DNA from: Diploptera punctata | Lineage: Eukaryota > Arthropoda > Insecta > Blattodea > Blaberidae | Assembly: GCA_030220185.1 (NCBI GenBank) | Contig: JASPKZ010001233.1 | Location: 1,852,001 to 1,916,000, forward strand | Reading direction: 5' to 3' | Length of the DNA stretch: 64,000 nucleotides | Shown here: positions 35,030 through 45,188 of the stretch, one piece after another | How the letters are laid out: each line of letters begins with the position of its first letter | How positions within the stretch are numbered: the first letter of the stretch is position 1 | Translations under genes and position numbers: made by a program | Notes under the pieces: generated by a model | Database searches by the model: none | Told to the model about the DNA's origin: nothing | Seen by the model: the letters and a program-made list of their open reading frames with translations, nothing else

Positions 35030-36870
35030 TTCACTGTTGTATAGAGGATTGATTGCAAGATGGTTAGGATGAACTTCTAGTCGCCTTAAATGTGTTTCAG
35101 AAATAAGATTCTGATTATTAAGAAATAATTCAACTTCTGACGATGGTTAGCCAGGCCATTGCATTCCATAATCCAATCCGGAGTGTTTGGACCATTATTT
35201 CAATTTTGAAATAACAGTGGTTAGAAGGTTTATTAGAGTCATTGTTTGTTCAGCTTGTGTTTTCAATACTTCTTCAAGCTTATTAAAGGAAACTATAATG
35301 CTTTAATATCATTATTAACTGTCTCATGATGATTGTGTCCAGTCCTACTGGTACCAGGCACAGTCTGAGAATAATACATCCTGTTAGACATCGAAGGATT
35401 TACCATCGATCCAGGGTTTATATTTGTCTGTAATTTCTCAGCTTGTGATTGTCATCTATTTGTGTATTGAGCCTATTTTTAAGATGGAATATTTTTGCTT
35501 CTTTGAATTTCATGATATGCTGAGCAACCTTTATAGTTTGAAGGATGAGGCCCACTGCAGAGTGCGAAAACTGCTATGGTATTATTGGGCTTAGTACATG
35601 CGATAGTTTCATGATCTTTACCACACTTAACACATCAGTAAGGCGTCTTACAATAAGATTTAGTATGACCATAATTGGACATCTTTGACATTGTACAATG
35701 TCTACACTTTTTCGTGGTGATTCTACTCTGATTTTAGCATGTAAAAGAAATTCTACATTATATATATTCTTAATTATTTTCATTTGGTTCCAAATCAACA
35801 AAATGCAATGGCAGCGAGCGGCAACTTTGTGACTCAGTGTCTAATATTCACTATGTTTCGAACTTTGTATCCAAGCTCTTCTATTGCAGTTTTTATTTCA
35901 TCATTGGGATGGAAGGGTGTATATTTCTCAATACAATGTGATAGGCACGATCTTGTTTTAGCTGATAAGTATGAAATTCAGCCTTTTCTTTATTGAGAAA
36001 ATTTATTAGCTTTCTGTAGCAATCAATTGTTTTTACCATTATTTTTATTTCATTGTTGCGCAATGTTTTGTATATAACTTCATTATTTGTATCTATTCCA
36101 TTAGCAGATAAATTTTGAATTAATTTTACTATATTTGTAACTCCAGGAATAAATACAGGTGGAGGCTGCGGTTCATTTCTTGTTGTATATTGTGATTATT
36201 GCTAGAATTTGTATCATTATTACTTACAGGTTGAGATTCTAATGGATTATCTTGTAGCATTTCATTTTCAGTCCATGTAGCCAGAACAGCATATTGATTG
36301 GATTTTTCCAAATGTTTTCTTTTAGCTAGATCTTGTAATTTAGGATATTGAGCTCGTGTTCTTTTCATATTTTGTTTAGTTATCTGCCATCCATCATCAG
36401 AGCCAGATTTGCTATCAATGATTGTAGAATTTAATTCATCCCAATTGAGGGTCTTTCCACTTTTCAGCGGTTGCCCTTTTACCAGCCGGCTGCTGGCCCT
36501 TCACATCCACATGTGTCAATCACAGAGGTAGATGATCAACAGCTAGTGTAGGGGTGACATGTGGTTAGCATGTCGAGTCCCCCAGCCGTTATAGCTGGTT
36601 CCTCAACCTGGAGCCGCTACTTATTGTAGCTACCCAATTGCCTCACGATGCTGGGTGGACACTGGTCCCATACTGGCCGAAATACCATGAGAAAATTTCT
36701 TCCCCCATGGAGACCAGAACCAGCGCAAGTCCCGTAGCTCTGCGCCAAGGCTTCCTACCATAACCGCTTGGCTAAGGCGTGGGACAGAATTTAATTCATG
36801 ATTAGGTAATTAGTCTTGTGATAAGCTTGGTTTGTTTTGGAGTAGAAATGATTTTTGATTTGTTATTCCT
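35030..36870 (-). pseudogene. Jockey-like LINE: ORF1 and start of ORF2, split by a SINE
   Basis: From the 5' end on minus: N-terminal basic region (36368-36130: RAQYPKLQDLAKRKHLEKSN), PPPVFIPGVTN, YQLKQDRAYHIVLRNIHPS, a CCHC region at about 35720-35570 (CQRCPIMV... and later CVKCG-like), then NPGSMVNPSMSNRM and, near 35200-35080, CNGLANHRQKLNYFLIIR, the start of an ORF2 endonuclease. Many stops. The SINE 36440-36785 lies between the N-terminal part and upstream sequence. Confidence 0.75.
36440..36785 (-). repeat. tRNA-derived SINE (S1), full length, TSD AGAATTTAATTCAT
   Basis: 14-bp duplication at 36426-36439 and 36786-36799. On minus it starts with a tRNA-like head (GCCTTAGCC-AGCGGTTA ... 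GGTTC) and runs through the body shared with 60164-60508 and 6931-7246. It sits in the Jockey-like LINE. Confidence 0.9.
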
Positions 36871-36889
36871 TGTACCAAATTTAATTCAT

Positions 36890-37165
36890 TTGTATTTGAA
36901 GAGAAAAATGTTCGCCTAGACCGAGACTTGAACCCGGGACCCTTGGCTTTCCCGGCCAAGTGCTCTACCAACTGAGCTACCGAGGCGAGTTACGATATAG
37001 ACGCAAATTTTTCTCTTATATACGTTGTAGCTCAGTTGGTAGAGCACTTGGCCTGGAAAGCCAAGGGTCCCGGGTTCGAGTCTCGGTCTAGGCGAACATT
37101 TTTCTCTTCAAATATAATTTATCTTTCAGTGAGAAATGTTAAATCAATAATAAAAACATCATTAA
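36890..37165. repeat. tRNA-armed fold-back element, both arms
   Basis: Minus arm 36896-36990 and plus arm 37025-37115 each contain a nearly complete tRNA-like sequence: TAGCTCAGTTGGTAGAGC, anticodon stem TTGGC/GCCAA with loop CTGGAAA (plus arm), B box GGTTCGAGTC. Outer ends TATTTGAAGAGAAAAAT / complement; tail TTTCAGTGAGAAATGTTAAA at right. Confidence 0.8.
37026..37094 (+). repeat. tRNA-like sequence (anticodon loop reads GGA), not a host tRNA
   Basis: D arm, anticodon arm, and T arm (CCGGG/CTCGG) all fold. The acceptor stem is truncated at the 5' side here because the two arms overlap the centre. It has no long variable arm, unlike a true tRNA-Ser. It belongs to the fold-back element. Confidence 0.6.
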
Positions 37166-37369
37166 TTCATTTGTGTTCATATTGAAAACATTAGTAGGCT
37201 ATTATGAAAAAATGATTTGTTTGTGTAAAGATAATTATAATCAATCTAAAAATTATTTTGAATATGAACATGTACAAAGTAAAGATAAGTATGCCTTTAT
37301 AAGCCATTAAATTTGGGGATACAAAGATCATTTTTTAATCATAAAATAGTTAAAGAGACTTTAGTAATA

Positions 37370-37570
37370 TTTGAATAGAAAAATGATATGCTCAGACTGG
37401 GTTTTGAATCCAGGACCTTTGGCTTTCTAGGTCAATGCTCTTCTGCTGCGCTATCTTGGCACTCCAATCTAAATGCAAATTTTTCTCTTATACATTGTTA
37501 ATTCCCGATCGCCATATGCTATGAGCCTTTGCTATATCATGCAGATGGCGGCTTCTTTTTTAAGGCTATA
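37370..37570 (-). repeat. tRNA-armed fold-back element, single arm
   Basis: Reversed tRNA-like block (TTTTGAATCCAGGACCTTTG ... GCTATCTTGGCAC) followed by TTTTTCTCTTATACATTG and ATGGCGGCTTCTTTTTTAAG, as in the other copies. Confidence 0.65.
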
Positions 37571-37599
37571 ACATAAAATTAAAAGTCTACAGGACTTTG

Positions 37600-38040
37600 A
37601 TATGGCCTTTTGTTACATATGGTTCAGAGGCATGGTCCTAACTCTTGCTGATGTTAATGCTGTTAGATCCTTTGAAAGAAGAATATTGAGAAAAATTTGT
37701 GGGCCTTTGGAAGGTGAATGAAACCACATGGAGAATTCATAGTAACCAGGAGCTGAATGATCTAATGAAGGGCCAAGATATAGTCAGATTTATAAAATCT
37801 CAAAGGCTATGCCATCTTCTAAGAATTAATGATAATCGCTTGCCAAAGAAAATGTAGAAGGGAAGATTTTACTCGAGAAGAAGAAAAGAGACATCCTAGA
37901 ACTGGATGGATGGATGGTGTGGATGAGGATCTGAGGATGGAGAACTATGACAGAGAATAGAGATGTTTGGAGACACCTAATGGAGGAAGCCAAAGCTCAC
38001 ATGAGCTGTAGTTCCCGATGAAGAAGAATAATAATCTATA
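37600..38040 (+). pseudogene. LINE RT C-terminal relic
   Basis: TYGSEAW-equivalent and VNAVRSFERRILRKICGPLE are readable, then stops; later ENRDVWRHLMEEAKAH. Same general LINE class as 5800-6660, different sequence. Confidence 0.6.
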
Positions 38041-38221
38041 AATCTAAATTATGTTTATGAATAAAAGTAATAAAGGCACTCCTCAGAGGATCATAATGGT
38101 AAATGCCAAAATAATGTTTTGGATTGTTGCAATGTTATCTGTCCCTTGCCAGGAGCAGATGGCTGTTACCATATGTTCTTGTCCTGCTATCTAGTATGTG
38201 AGAAAATAATACCAATCACCA

Positions 38222-38640
38222 CTCTGTTACACAAAACAAGCGAGGATTAAATTAAAATGCTAAATTTGAAAACAAGGGTGAAATAACATCTTAGAAATGT
38301 CAAAAATGAAGTGGAAAAGTCAGAGTAGCTGCTCATGCTTGGTCTGAATAACATCTAATTTAATCAAAAGACAATCTAATTAAACAAATAGAAAAACAAA
38401 AAGAATTCATGTTTTGGGAAAAAAAATCCACATTAAAAAAAAAAACAAGAAAGAAAAACTTATGAACTTCTAAATTCCTGCGGATTCTGATAGGATCTGG
38501 AGGTTTATCAGTCCATAAACAGAGGGAGGAAGAAGTAGTTTTTCTGATCGACATAACATCAGTCGATGAAGAATTACTGAAAACGAAGCTGCCCAGGCTT
38601 TGAAACCGCGGTCTATAAAAGTTCGATATAAGTCAAATAT
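38222..38640 (+). mobile_element. Penelope-type element, one main arm
   Basis: 38395-38620 matches the right arm of 12649-13173 (AACTTATGAACTTCTAAATT; GGATCTGGAGGTTTATCAGT). Ribozyme block: CUGAAAA, AAGC/GCUU, GAAA, CCGCGGUC; the core G is lost. Confidence 0.6.
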
Positions 38641-39224
38641 TGCTTGTTTGATGGCAGTGGTGCTTACCATTATGTTCCCCAAGCAGCCCAAATATTTTCT
38701 CTAATTCATTTTTACATTACCTTATGATTTTTTTTTTTCGAAAAGCATTACTTTCAGTGCTACAGTGCTTGAAACAGACAAATTTTTGGTTTAATTACCA
38801 ATGTGTTCATGAGGTGCTTCCTTTGTATATTTTGTTTTAATCAGTGATTCACTCTGTGTATTTTTAATGTAACCAGAATGTATATATAATTATTGCATAT
38901 GATTTCTTGAACATGTAATGTTTTTAATCCAGTGTGCCAAACAAAATGTTTGTAAGTAGCCATATCGAACACATGGGTTTTTTTTTCTTTCTTTTTTTTT
39001 TGTTTGTGGGGCTTGGGTAAGCATGAACTGAATATCACTTTTTATCAAGAAGAAGAAGAAGCAGGTGTGGTGATTGTGACTCTTTAAAACACTCTACTTT
39101 TAAATACCTTGTATGTAAATGCATGTTTTAAATAGCTAATGTATACATTTTTATATGTACAGTATATAACAAGAAGCTATCTTCTGTTTTTTTGTTTGAT
39201 ACCTTTCTATCATCATATCAATAC
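38641..39224. other. AT-rich sequence, no feature recognised
   Basis: Poly-T runs at 38727 and 38979-39001; no coding signal or repeat I can name. Confidence 0.35.
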
Positions 39225-39423
39225 TGATAAAATTCATATTAAATTCTGATAAGGTAAATAGTTACAAAGCAAAGTATTAAAATATGTATCTGGCAGATAT
39301 CGTCATCTTCAACTATTTTTTTTTTATAAAATTGAGGCTAAGCCTATTACAACTATAGATAAAATGATGATGAATAAGGTTATAATTATGAAGATTATTT
39401 ATCTTGTAAATACAAACTTTTTG

Positions 39424-39462
39424 TGTAGGCCTTTCGGAAACTGGTTTCCATCATCAGCGGAA
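39424..39462 (-). ncRNA. Degenerate hammerhead ribozyme motif
   Basis: Core CUGAUGA (39451-39457), stem II GGAAA/UUUCC, GAAA (39432-39435), self-complementary AGGCCU, triplet CUA. Only one stem I pair survives next to the core. Confidence 0.45.
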
Positions 39463-39570
39463 TGTGCCACTAACTGTTGTTTTGCGGTGCTTTTGACATC
39501 AGCAACCTTCCAGCTACCAATGATGCTGGATGGCCGCTGATGTCAAAAACATCACAAAACAACAGCAGTT

Positions 39571-39895
39571 CCATTCATAATAATTCTGCCCGAAGGCAGG
39601 TCTTTCACTGCAATCATAGCATTTTCATGCTATGCTTTGCAGCTTTACTAGGGAATTATAGGTGTGGTAGCTTTCCTTTGCTTTCCACACCGATGAAGGA
39701 TGACGATAATGATAAGGATGATGATGGCCGGATGATTTTTGGGGATCTTTGGGCCCTAGGCTTTCTGACATTTGTCTTACAAGTGAGGAAAACCCCAAAA
39801 AAATCCTCACACAGGAGCCTGTCCTGACTGGGAGTCAAACCTGGGCCCGCTGCGTGACAAGCCAGCATGCTACCTCGAGACCACAGCGGTGGACT
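39571..39895 (-). repeat. tRNA-derived SINE (family S2), TSD CAACAGCAGTT
   Basis: Duplication at 39560-39570 and 39896-39906. On minus: head TCCACCGCTGTGGTCTCGAG ... B box, then the S2 body to CTGCCTTCGGGCAGAATTAT. Inserted in the centre of the Penelope hairpin. Confidence 0.9.
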
Positions 39896-40422
39896 CAACA
39901 GCAGTTGGTAGCACATATTCTGCTGATGATGGAAACAGGTTTCCAAAAGATTTACAGTTCTTATTATTAAAAAAAAAATTAACCTACTTGAGGATGACGG
40001 CACCTGCCAGGTACATATTTTAATATTTTACTTTGTGTTCATCATATCAGTTATTCTGTGGAAGTGGTATTTAGAAAACACAGTATTTCTAGGCTACATA
40101 GATTACTAAATCAATAGATTGTCTAATTTTTTGTAACTTTCATATTTGATTTCAGATTGATAACATGGAATCATGTAGTGTAAGGAATCTTGCAAGGACT
40201 TTTAAAGACAATTTGAGGATTCTAGCACAAATGACTACTTACCATAATAAATAAGGTGAATGTGATGATCTTACCTCATAAATACTTGATGTTTCAATTG
40301 ACATGTTTCGATATGTTGTCCATACTATTGTCAGCTTGAATCTGGACAGGCTGTTGCTAGTATGGACAATATGTCAAATGAAACATCAAATATTTATGAG
40401 GTAAGATGACCAGATTCACCTT

Positions 40423-40820
40423 AAAGATAAATTATATTTGAAGAGAAAAATTTTCGCCTAGACCGAGACTCGAACCCGGGACCTTTGGCTTGCCGGGTCA
40501 AATGCTCTACCAACTGAGCTACCGAGGCGAGTTACGATATAGACGCAAATTTTTCTCTTATATACGTTGTAATTCCCTATCGCCAAATGCTTTTGAAACC
40601 ATTGTTTCTATCATTGCAAATTGCGGCTTCTAGGGAATTACAACGTATATAAGAGAAAAATTTGCATCTATATCGTAACTCGCCTCGGTAGCTCAGTTGG
40701 TAGAGCATTTGGCCCGGCAAGCCAAAGGTCCCGGGTTCGAGTCTCGGTCTAGGCGAAAATTTTTCTCTTCAAATATAATTTATCTTTCAGTGAGAAATGT
40801 TAAATCAATTATAAAAACAT
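40423..40820. mobile_element. Complete tRNA-armed fold-back element, TSD CAGATTCACCTT
   Basis: Duplication at 40411-40422 and 40821-40832 (12 bp). Outer ends AAATTATATTTGAAGAGAAA and complement; two full tRNA-like arms (minus 40455-40530, plus 40683-40757) head to head about a centre at roughly 40596-40630; inner arms ACGATATAGACGCAAATTTT; one-sided tail TCAGTGAGAAATGTTAAATC at right. No ORF. The layout (tail, two opposed arms, 12-bp duplication) equals that of the Penelope hairpins. Confidence 0.85.
40683..40757 (+). repeat. tRNA-like arm, anticodon loop CCGGCAA
   Basis: GCCTCGG acceptor half, TAGCTCAGTTGGTAGAGC D arm, TTGGC/GCCAA anticodon stem, CCGGG-TTCGAGT-CTCGG T arm, and TCTAGGC 3' half with one acceptor mismatch. 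Intact A and B boxes could still drive RNA polymerase III. It is part of the fold-back element. Confidence 0.65.
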
Positions 40821-40950
40821 CAGATTCACCTTGTTTATTAAGAAAAACCTCATAATGTTACGTCCTGTTGTAATTTATCAATACTTAATGTCAATAATTA
40901 AAACTATATCAAAATTAATGTTGGGAAGTAAACATTGTGAGATTATTAAG

Positions 40951-41320
40951 TTATGTAGGTAGGAAATAACACTAGGAGGTTTATTTTAATTTTGTTTAGT
41001 TGTTTCTTGACTCACCTCATACTTCTTAACTCCCTTGCATATCTGTATTTGTGACATTCTCAATGCTGTTCACGTTCACAACTGACGTCCAATGGTCTCC
41101 TCTCCTGCAGACTGACCTCCGCGCCATCTGATGGCTGTTAAGGAGAGGGGATTGATTTGGAAGTTCGTCGGTCAGCTATCATATGGCGCGGAGGTCAGTC
41201 TGCAGGAGAGGAGACCATTGGATGTCAGTTGTGAACCTGAACAGCATTGAGAATGTCACAAATACAGATATGCGAGGGAGTTAAGAAGTATGAGGTGAGT
41301 CAAGAAACAACTAAACAAAA
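40951..41320. mobile_element. Penelope-type hairpin nested in the next hairpin's tail
   Basis: Tail TAGGTAGGAAATAACACTAG at left; arms 41010-41135 and 41155-41310 (GACTCACCTCATACTTCTTA and complement). Flanks ATTGTGAGATTAT and ATTATGAGGTTAT look like a 13-bp duplication with two differences. Confidence 0.7.
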
Positions 41321-41339
41321 TTATGAGGTTATATCATTA

Positions 41340-41545
41340 ATATTGAGTGGAGAACATATTTTTAATAACTCACCTCATACAATTTCAAATTTATTTGAGA
41401 CCATTAGTTTTGAATGAATTTTTCATTCATCTTCAGTCATGACTCCAACTGAAGATGAATGAAAAATTCATTCGAAACCAATGGTCCCAAATAAATTTGA
41501 AATTGTATGAGGTGAGTTATTAAAAATACGTTCCCCACTCAATAT
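41340..41545. mobile_element. Short Penelope-type hairpin
   Basis: Arms 41345-41440 and 41445-41540 (AACTCACCTCATACAATTTC). The plus arm has CUGAAGA, stem GAAUGAA/UUCAUUC, GAAA, CC-AAU-GG, GUC; the 5' strand of stem I is lost because the hairpin centre lies there. Its tail is 40918-40950, split off by the preceding insert. Confidence 0.7.
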
Positions 41546-41764
41546 TAATTAAAACTATTCCTATTGTATTTTAAAATAAACTTAGTGTCAATTAAAAAAA
41601 TATAAAGGAAGGTCAAATTACTGTTGCATAATGTGATTATATGTTTATTAAATAGTTTTTAATCAGAACGAAGTATGAAAACTAATAAAAAAATTAATTA
41701 GGATTGGAGATAAAAATAACTTAAAGATATTATATAAACATTACGAATTGTTATGAAAATATAT

Positions 41765-41915
41765 TAGCAAGTAAGATTATGAGGTTCTACTTAATAATTA
41801 AGTAATCTTACCTCATAATTAGTTGTATCTTGTAAGCCACATTTCAAGCTTTTTAGCTTCATCTTCAGTTGGTACAGAATGAAGAAACAACTATTATGAG
41901 GTAACATGAAGGCAG
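41765..41915. mobile_element. Short Penelope-type hairpin
   Basis: Tail AAGTAAGATTATGAGGTTCT; arm AATCTTACCTCATAATTAGT. Minus block: CUGAAGA, AAGCU/AGCUU, GAAA, outer stem UGUA/UACA. The right arm is short. Confidence 0.55.
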
Positions 41916-42182
41916 ACCAAACTTATTTATTATGAATTGTGCAAAGATAGCTATGAAAGATGATTACAAACAGAATTGGCATGTTATGGGAATGTTCATG
42001 TTATGTGCCGGTTATGTTGCCTCAATTTGTCTTTTGTAACGTAAACTAATTATAGCTAAAAGAAACTCTGAAACCGTTAAAAGAAGACAAAATATGAGGT
42101 GAGCTGTAATTCAGCATTAATTAATTAATTACTATAGCTAACATAATGACCCTAACCTAACCAAATACAACAAAACACAATG

Positions 42183-42486
42183 TAAGGTAAAGTAAAGTAT
42201 AAGTGTTCCCACTACAGGCCTCAGGAGGCCCTTGGGGTAGTAGGAGGTTAAGGCTCCCACTTTTTTCTAGACAATCGGCACTTGATGTCAGCCCTGCGTG
42301 ACGGCCGCATTTACCCCCAGAACAATAGTCTGGTACTCATTTTAGTTAGAGGCTGAGTCGACCCCAGGGCCATAGTGCCGCCAGAAGGTTTGAGTCAGTT
42401 TAAAAATCCTGACCCTACTGGGACTTGAACCCTCGACCTTTCGGCTTGTAGCGCAGTGCCTTAACCACTACGCTACAGCGTGCCCC
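42183..42486 (-). repeat. tRNA-derived SINE (family S4)
   Basis: On minus: GTAGCGTAGTGGTTAAGGCA head, B box region GGGTTCAAGTCCC, body with TTTAAACTGACTCAAACCTT and GGGGGTAAATGCGGCCGTCA. Second copy at 62764-63019. Confidence 0.8.
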
Positions 42487-42499
42487 TACTATTATAGGT

Positions 42500-42720
42500 A
42501 GTCACATTATTTTGAGTCTGTAATATCTTACCTCAGTATTAATGTTGATTTGTTCTTGAACATGTTTCAATTAGTCTTCTAATCATCCTCAGCATGATGA
42601 TTGGAAGACTGATCGAAACATGTTCAAGAACAAATCAACATTAATATTGAGGTAAGATATTATGGACTCAAAATAATGTGATTAAAAGAACCTCAAAATA
42701 TTACTTCCTAAAATAAAACA
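42500..42720. mobile_element. Short Penelope-type hairpin
   Basis: Arms 42510-42592 and 42596-42690 (ATCTTACCTCAGTATTAATG). Minus arm: CUGAGGA (42586-42592), AUUAG/CUAAU, GAAA, ACAUGU, U. The centre falls just 5' of the ribozyme core. Tail AACCTCAAAATATTACTTCC at right. Confidence 0.7.
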
Positions 42721-42724
42721 TTAT

Positions 42725-43110
42725 TATAGGTAATATTACTATGAGGTTTATTTTAATTTTAAATTAAAGCTCTTAGTGATATTTCTTATAATAGTTCTGT
42801 ATATGTGATGACTCAAGTCTAAATAGGAATTCAAAATGGCCGATTGATAATTAACATCAACATCAGATTTCAATATATATTTTCTGCTACATTAAATTAG
42901 TGTTGGGAAGTAAACATTATGAAGTATAATCATTTAAATTCATCGGAGTACATTTTTTAAAAAAAACTCCTCATAAATTTCGTGCTTTTCACGAAACAAT
43001 GGTTTCAAGTGTAATCATGCCTATCCTCAGTCACAACTTTATGAGATGAGTTTTCAAAAAAAATGTTCTCCAATGAATTTAATTAAATAAATACATTTTC
43101 TGCATTTAAA
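42725..43110. mobile_element. Penelope tail pair and a short hairpin
   Basis: 42725-42800 is two opposed tails (GTAATATTACTATGAGGTTT ... AAGCTCTTAGTGATATTTC). 42895-43100 is a hairpin with TTGGGAAGTAAACATTATGA at left and arms ATTCATCGGAGTACAT / ATGTTCTCCAATGAAT. Confidence 0.55.
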
Positions 43111-43289
43111 TAAAGATATTGAATACAAGATATGAGGAGAGGTAGAAAGATTCTTATATTAAATTTTATAATGTAAGTTATTTACTCTACACATTCTCAA
43201 GGGGGAAAATAAATATTGGGATCATGAGATGTATTAAAAAATGTTGACCTGTCCTATAGTTGTCATGTTGTGATCTATTTTAAAATACA

Positions 43290-43575
43290 ATAAGAAGTAA
43301 TATTAAGAGGTTTGTTTAATAATTAAAACATTTTGTCTGTTCATTCTTACCTCTTATGAACTTTGAAATTCCCACAGAAAGGAACCTCATTAGTAAATTC
43401 ATTGGATCAGAGGCAAAGAGAGCAGGAATCAAGAATCAGTGCCGACAACATGAGAAAATTCAGTCTGTAATCATTGACGATGGAGCTAAGAAGCTCTGAA
43501 ACATATATTTGACAAAAACAACTCTAAGAGGTAAGAATGAACCGACAAAATGTTTTAATTATGTTGTGATCTGTT
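43290..43575 (+). mobile_element. Penelope-type element, left arm mostly deleted
   Basis: Ends ATTAAAACATTTTGTCTGTT (43321) and complement near 43545-43560. Between them [20 protein letters not shown], then a ribozyme block UUGACGA, GAGCU/AGCUC, GAAA, CAUAUAUU with stem I UCA/UGA. Core C is changed to U. Confidence 0.65.
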
Positions 43576-43686
43576 ATAACAAGCATTTAGTCATTTGTGC
43601 TACAATACCCGACAATTTGATCAATATGATAGGGCGAGAAGGTAATATGTGATCAATATCTATAATAATATGACAGTGCTTATATA

Positions 43687-43692
43687 TTTATT
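43687..43692 (-). terminator. Candidate polyadenylation signal of the GM2A-like gene
   Basis: AATAAA on the minus strand, about 127 bp downstream of the GM2A-like stop codon, in otherwise AT-rich sequence with no stronger candidate between. Position is the only support. Confidence 0.4.
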
Positions 43693-43818
43693 GCATATTA
43701 TAGATATATGAAATCTAACCTGTGGAGACTTGCATTGCATCATATATCTATTTTCTACATAACTATTGTGATATTGAGATGTGTTGTACCAATACATTGA
43801 GAAGCCCAAACCACGTAT

Positions 43819-43962
43819 TTATACAAGAGTGACATTGAATCTGTAGCATGACAAATGTTTTCCTCCGTATGAGAGCCGTGCAGTTAATGAAAGATCTCCA
43901 GTCAGTGAATTTGCATATTTTGTTGTGGGGTTTGGAAATTCTCCTGATACTTGAAAAATTCC
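43819..43962 (-). CDS. GM2A-like last exon
   Basis: 47 codons and TAA. It begins [12 protein letters not shown] and ends [13 protein letters not shown], with the eighth cysteine. A TTTATT on the plus strand at 43687-43692 gives AATAAA on the coding strand about 127 bp after the stop, a plausible polyadenylation signal. Confidence 0.9.
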   Translation of the reverse strand, partial: GIFQVSGEFPNPTTKYANSLTGDLSLTARLSYGGKHLSCYRFNVTLV

Positions 43963-45136
43963 CTGTAAATTAATAAAAATAATTATTATTAACAGAATGC
44001 AGACTTTCATGGCCGGAAATCATGATATTAGAACATTTTGGGCTATAAGGCCATGGTCCATCATTGATGTTTTCCCCAGACGTTTCTCCCTCAGCTACAG
44101 AGGACATCGTCAGTGATGAGTTCTAGGTAATGTTGCATGGTTGGAAGCTTGGCTGAGTTTCTGATCAGGGAACATCACCTGGAAAAACTCGCCCCTGAAG
44201 ATGTCCTCCATAACTGAGGGAGAAACATCTGAGGAAAACACCAGTTATGGACCACGGCCTTATAGCCCAAAATATTCTAATTTCAAAATATAATAGAGCT
44301 TAATATTTGTTAAGATTTTCTCAATAACAATTGGCATAAATTTGTGGTTGGCTCCACAGATTTCAGAACACTGACCACAAAATACACCAGGTCGATTAAT
44401 TAAGAATCTATATTAAATTAATGTTGGGAAGTAAACATTATGAGGTATAATCATTAAAATTCATCGGAGAACATATTGTTTAAACAACTCACCTCATAGG
44501 ATTCATGCTTCCATGATATCGCGATTTCAAACATAGTCATGTTCATCTTCAGCCATAACTCCGACTCAGTCGGAGATGAACATGACTATGTTTGAAATCG
44601 CGATATCATGGAAGCATGAATCCTATGACGTGAGTTGTTTAAACAATATGTTCTCCGATGAATTTTAATAATTAAGAATCTAGTTTGATTTAATTGACTT
44701 TAAACCCTGATACAAGCCTAGTTATTATAAATAAATTTATTAAAATTTAAAACTTTAGCTTGTATGAAATCAGAGTTTACCTGAGCCAGCTTTTCAGAGT
44801 TAGAGGTAGCTACCATAAAATATCATTCTATAACCATGTAAATTCAAAATGTTACTCACTTTACGAATTGGACAGCGACATGGAAATTTTGCATCACGAA
44901 GTGGCTTGAAAGGACACACTTGGAATTGTTCTCCCCATTTACAAACATCAGGGAATGTGCATGAACCTAAAATGTTTTTAAAGCAAGGAAGCTTCACATA
45001 AGTTCCAAAGGTTTTTAATCTCACTTCCAAATTCAACTGAAAAAAATAAGAAAATAACATTTTAAAATTGAGCAAAGCAAATCTTTTCATATATTTAATC
45101 AACATTAGTACTAATAGCAAGCATATAATCTTTTAA

Positions 45137-45188
<52 letters not shown>

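Larger units (their letters stand above)
39225..40040. mobile_element. Penelope-type hairpin split by a SINE
   Basis: Tail at left (TCAATACTGATAAAATTCAT), arms at 39285-39500 and 39905-40030 with GGCACCTGCCAGGTACATAT at the right end. The left arm (39424-39462, minus) keeps CUGAUGA, stem GGAAA/UUUCC, GAAA, AGGCCU and A; stem I is eroded. In the right arm GAAA is AAAA. Confidence 0.7.
40250..40880. mobile_element. Penelope-type hairpin carrying a tRNA fold-back in its tail side
   Basis: Arms 40250-40335 and 40345-40422 (GATCTTACCTCATAAATACT and complement). The ribozyme block on minus (CUGACAA, GAAA, ACAUGU, C; stem I UUCAA/UUGAA) has one core change. After the nested element it resumes with GTTTATTAAGAAAAACCTC and ATAATGTTACGTCC, the PLE tail. 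Confidence 0.7.

Noticed and set aside
36896..37115. Functional host tRNA genes
   Set aside because: The tRNA-like folds lie in repeated fold-back elements, have an acceptor mismatch and changing anticodon loops, so a working tRNA is unlikely.
40411..40832. CRISPR-like array from repeated inverted blocks
   Set aside because: Repeats are inverted, not regularly spaced direct repeats, and the host is a eukaryote.
44800..45120. Single-exon 106-residue ORF starting at 45120
   Set aside because: The part before 45036 is intron sequence; the splice acceptor and phase show that only 45036-44860 is exon.
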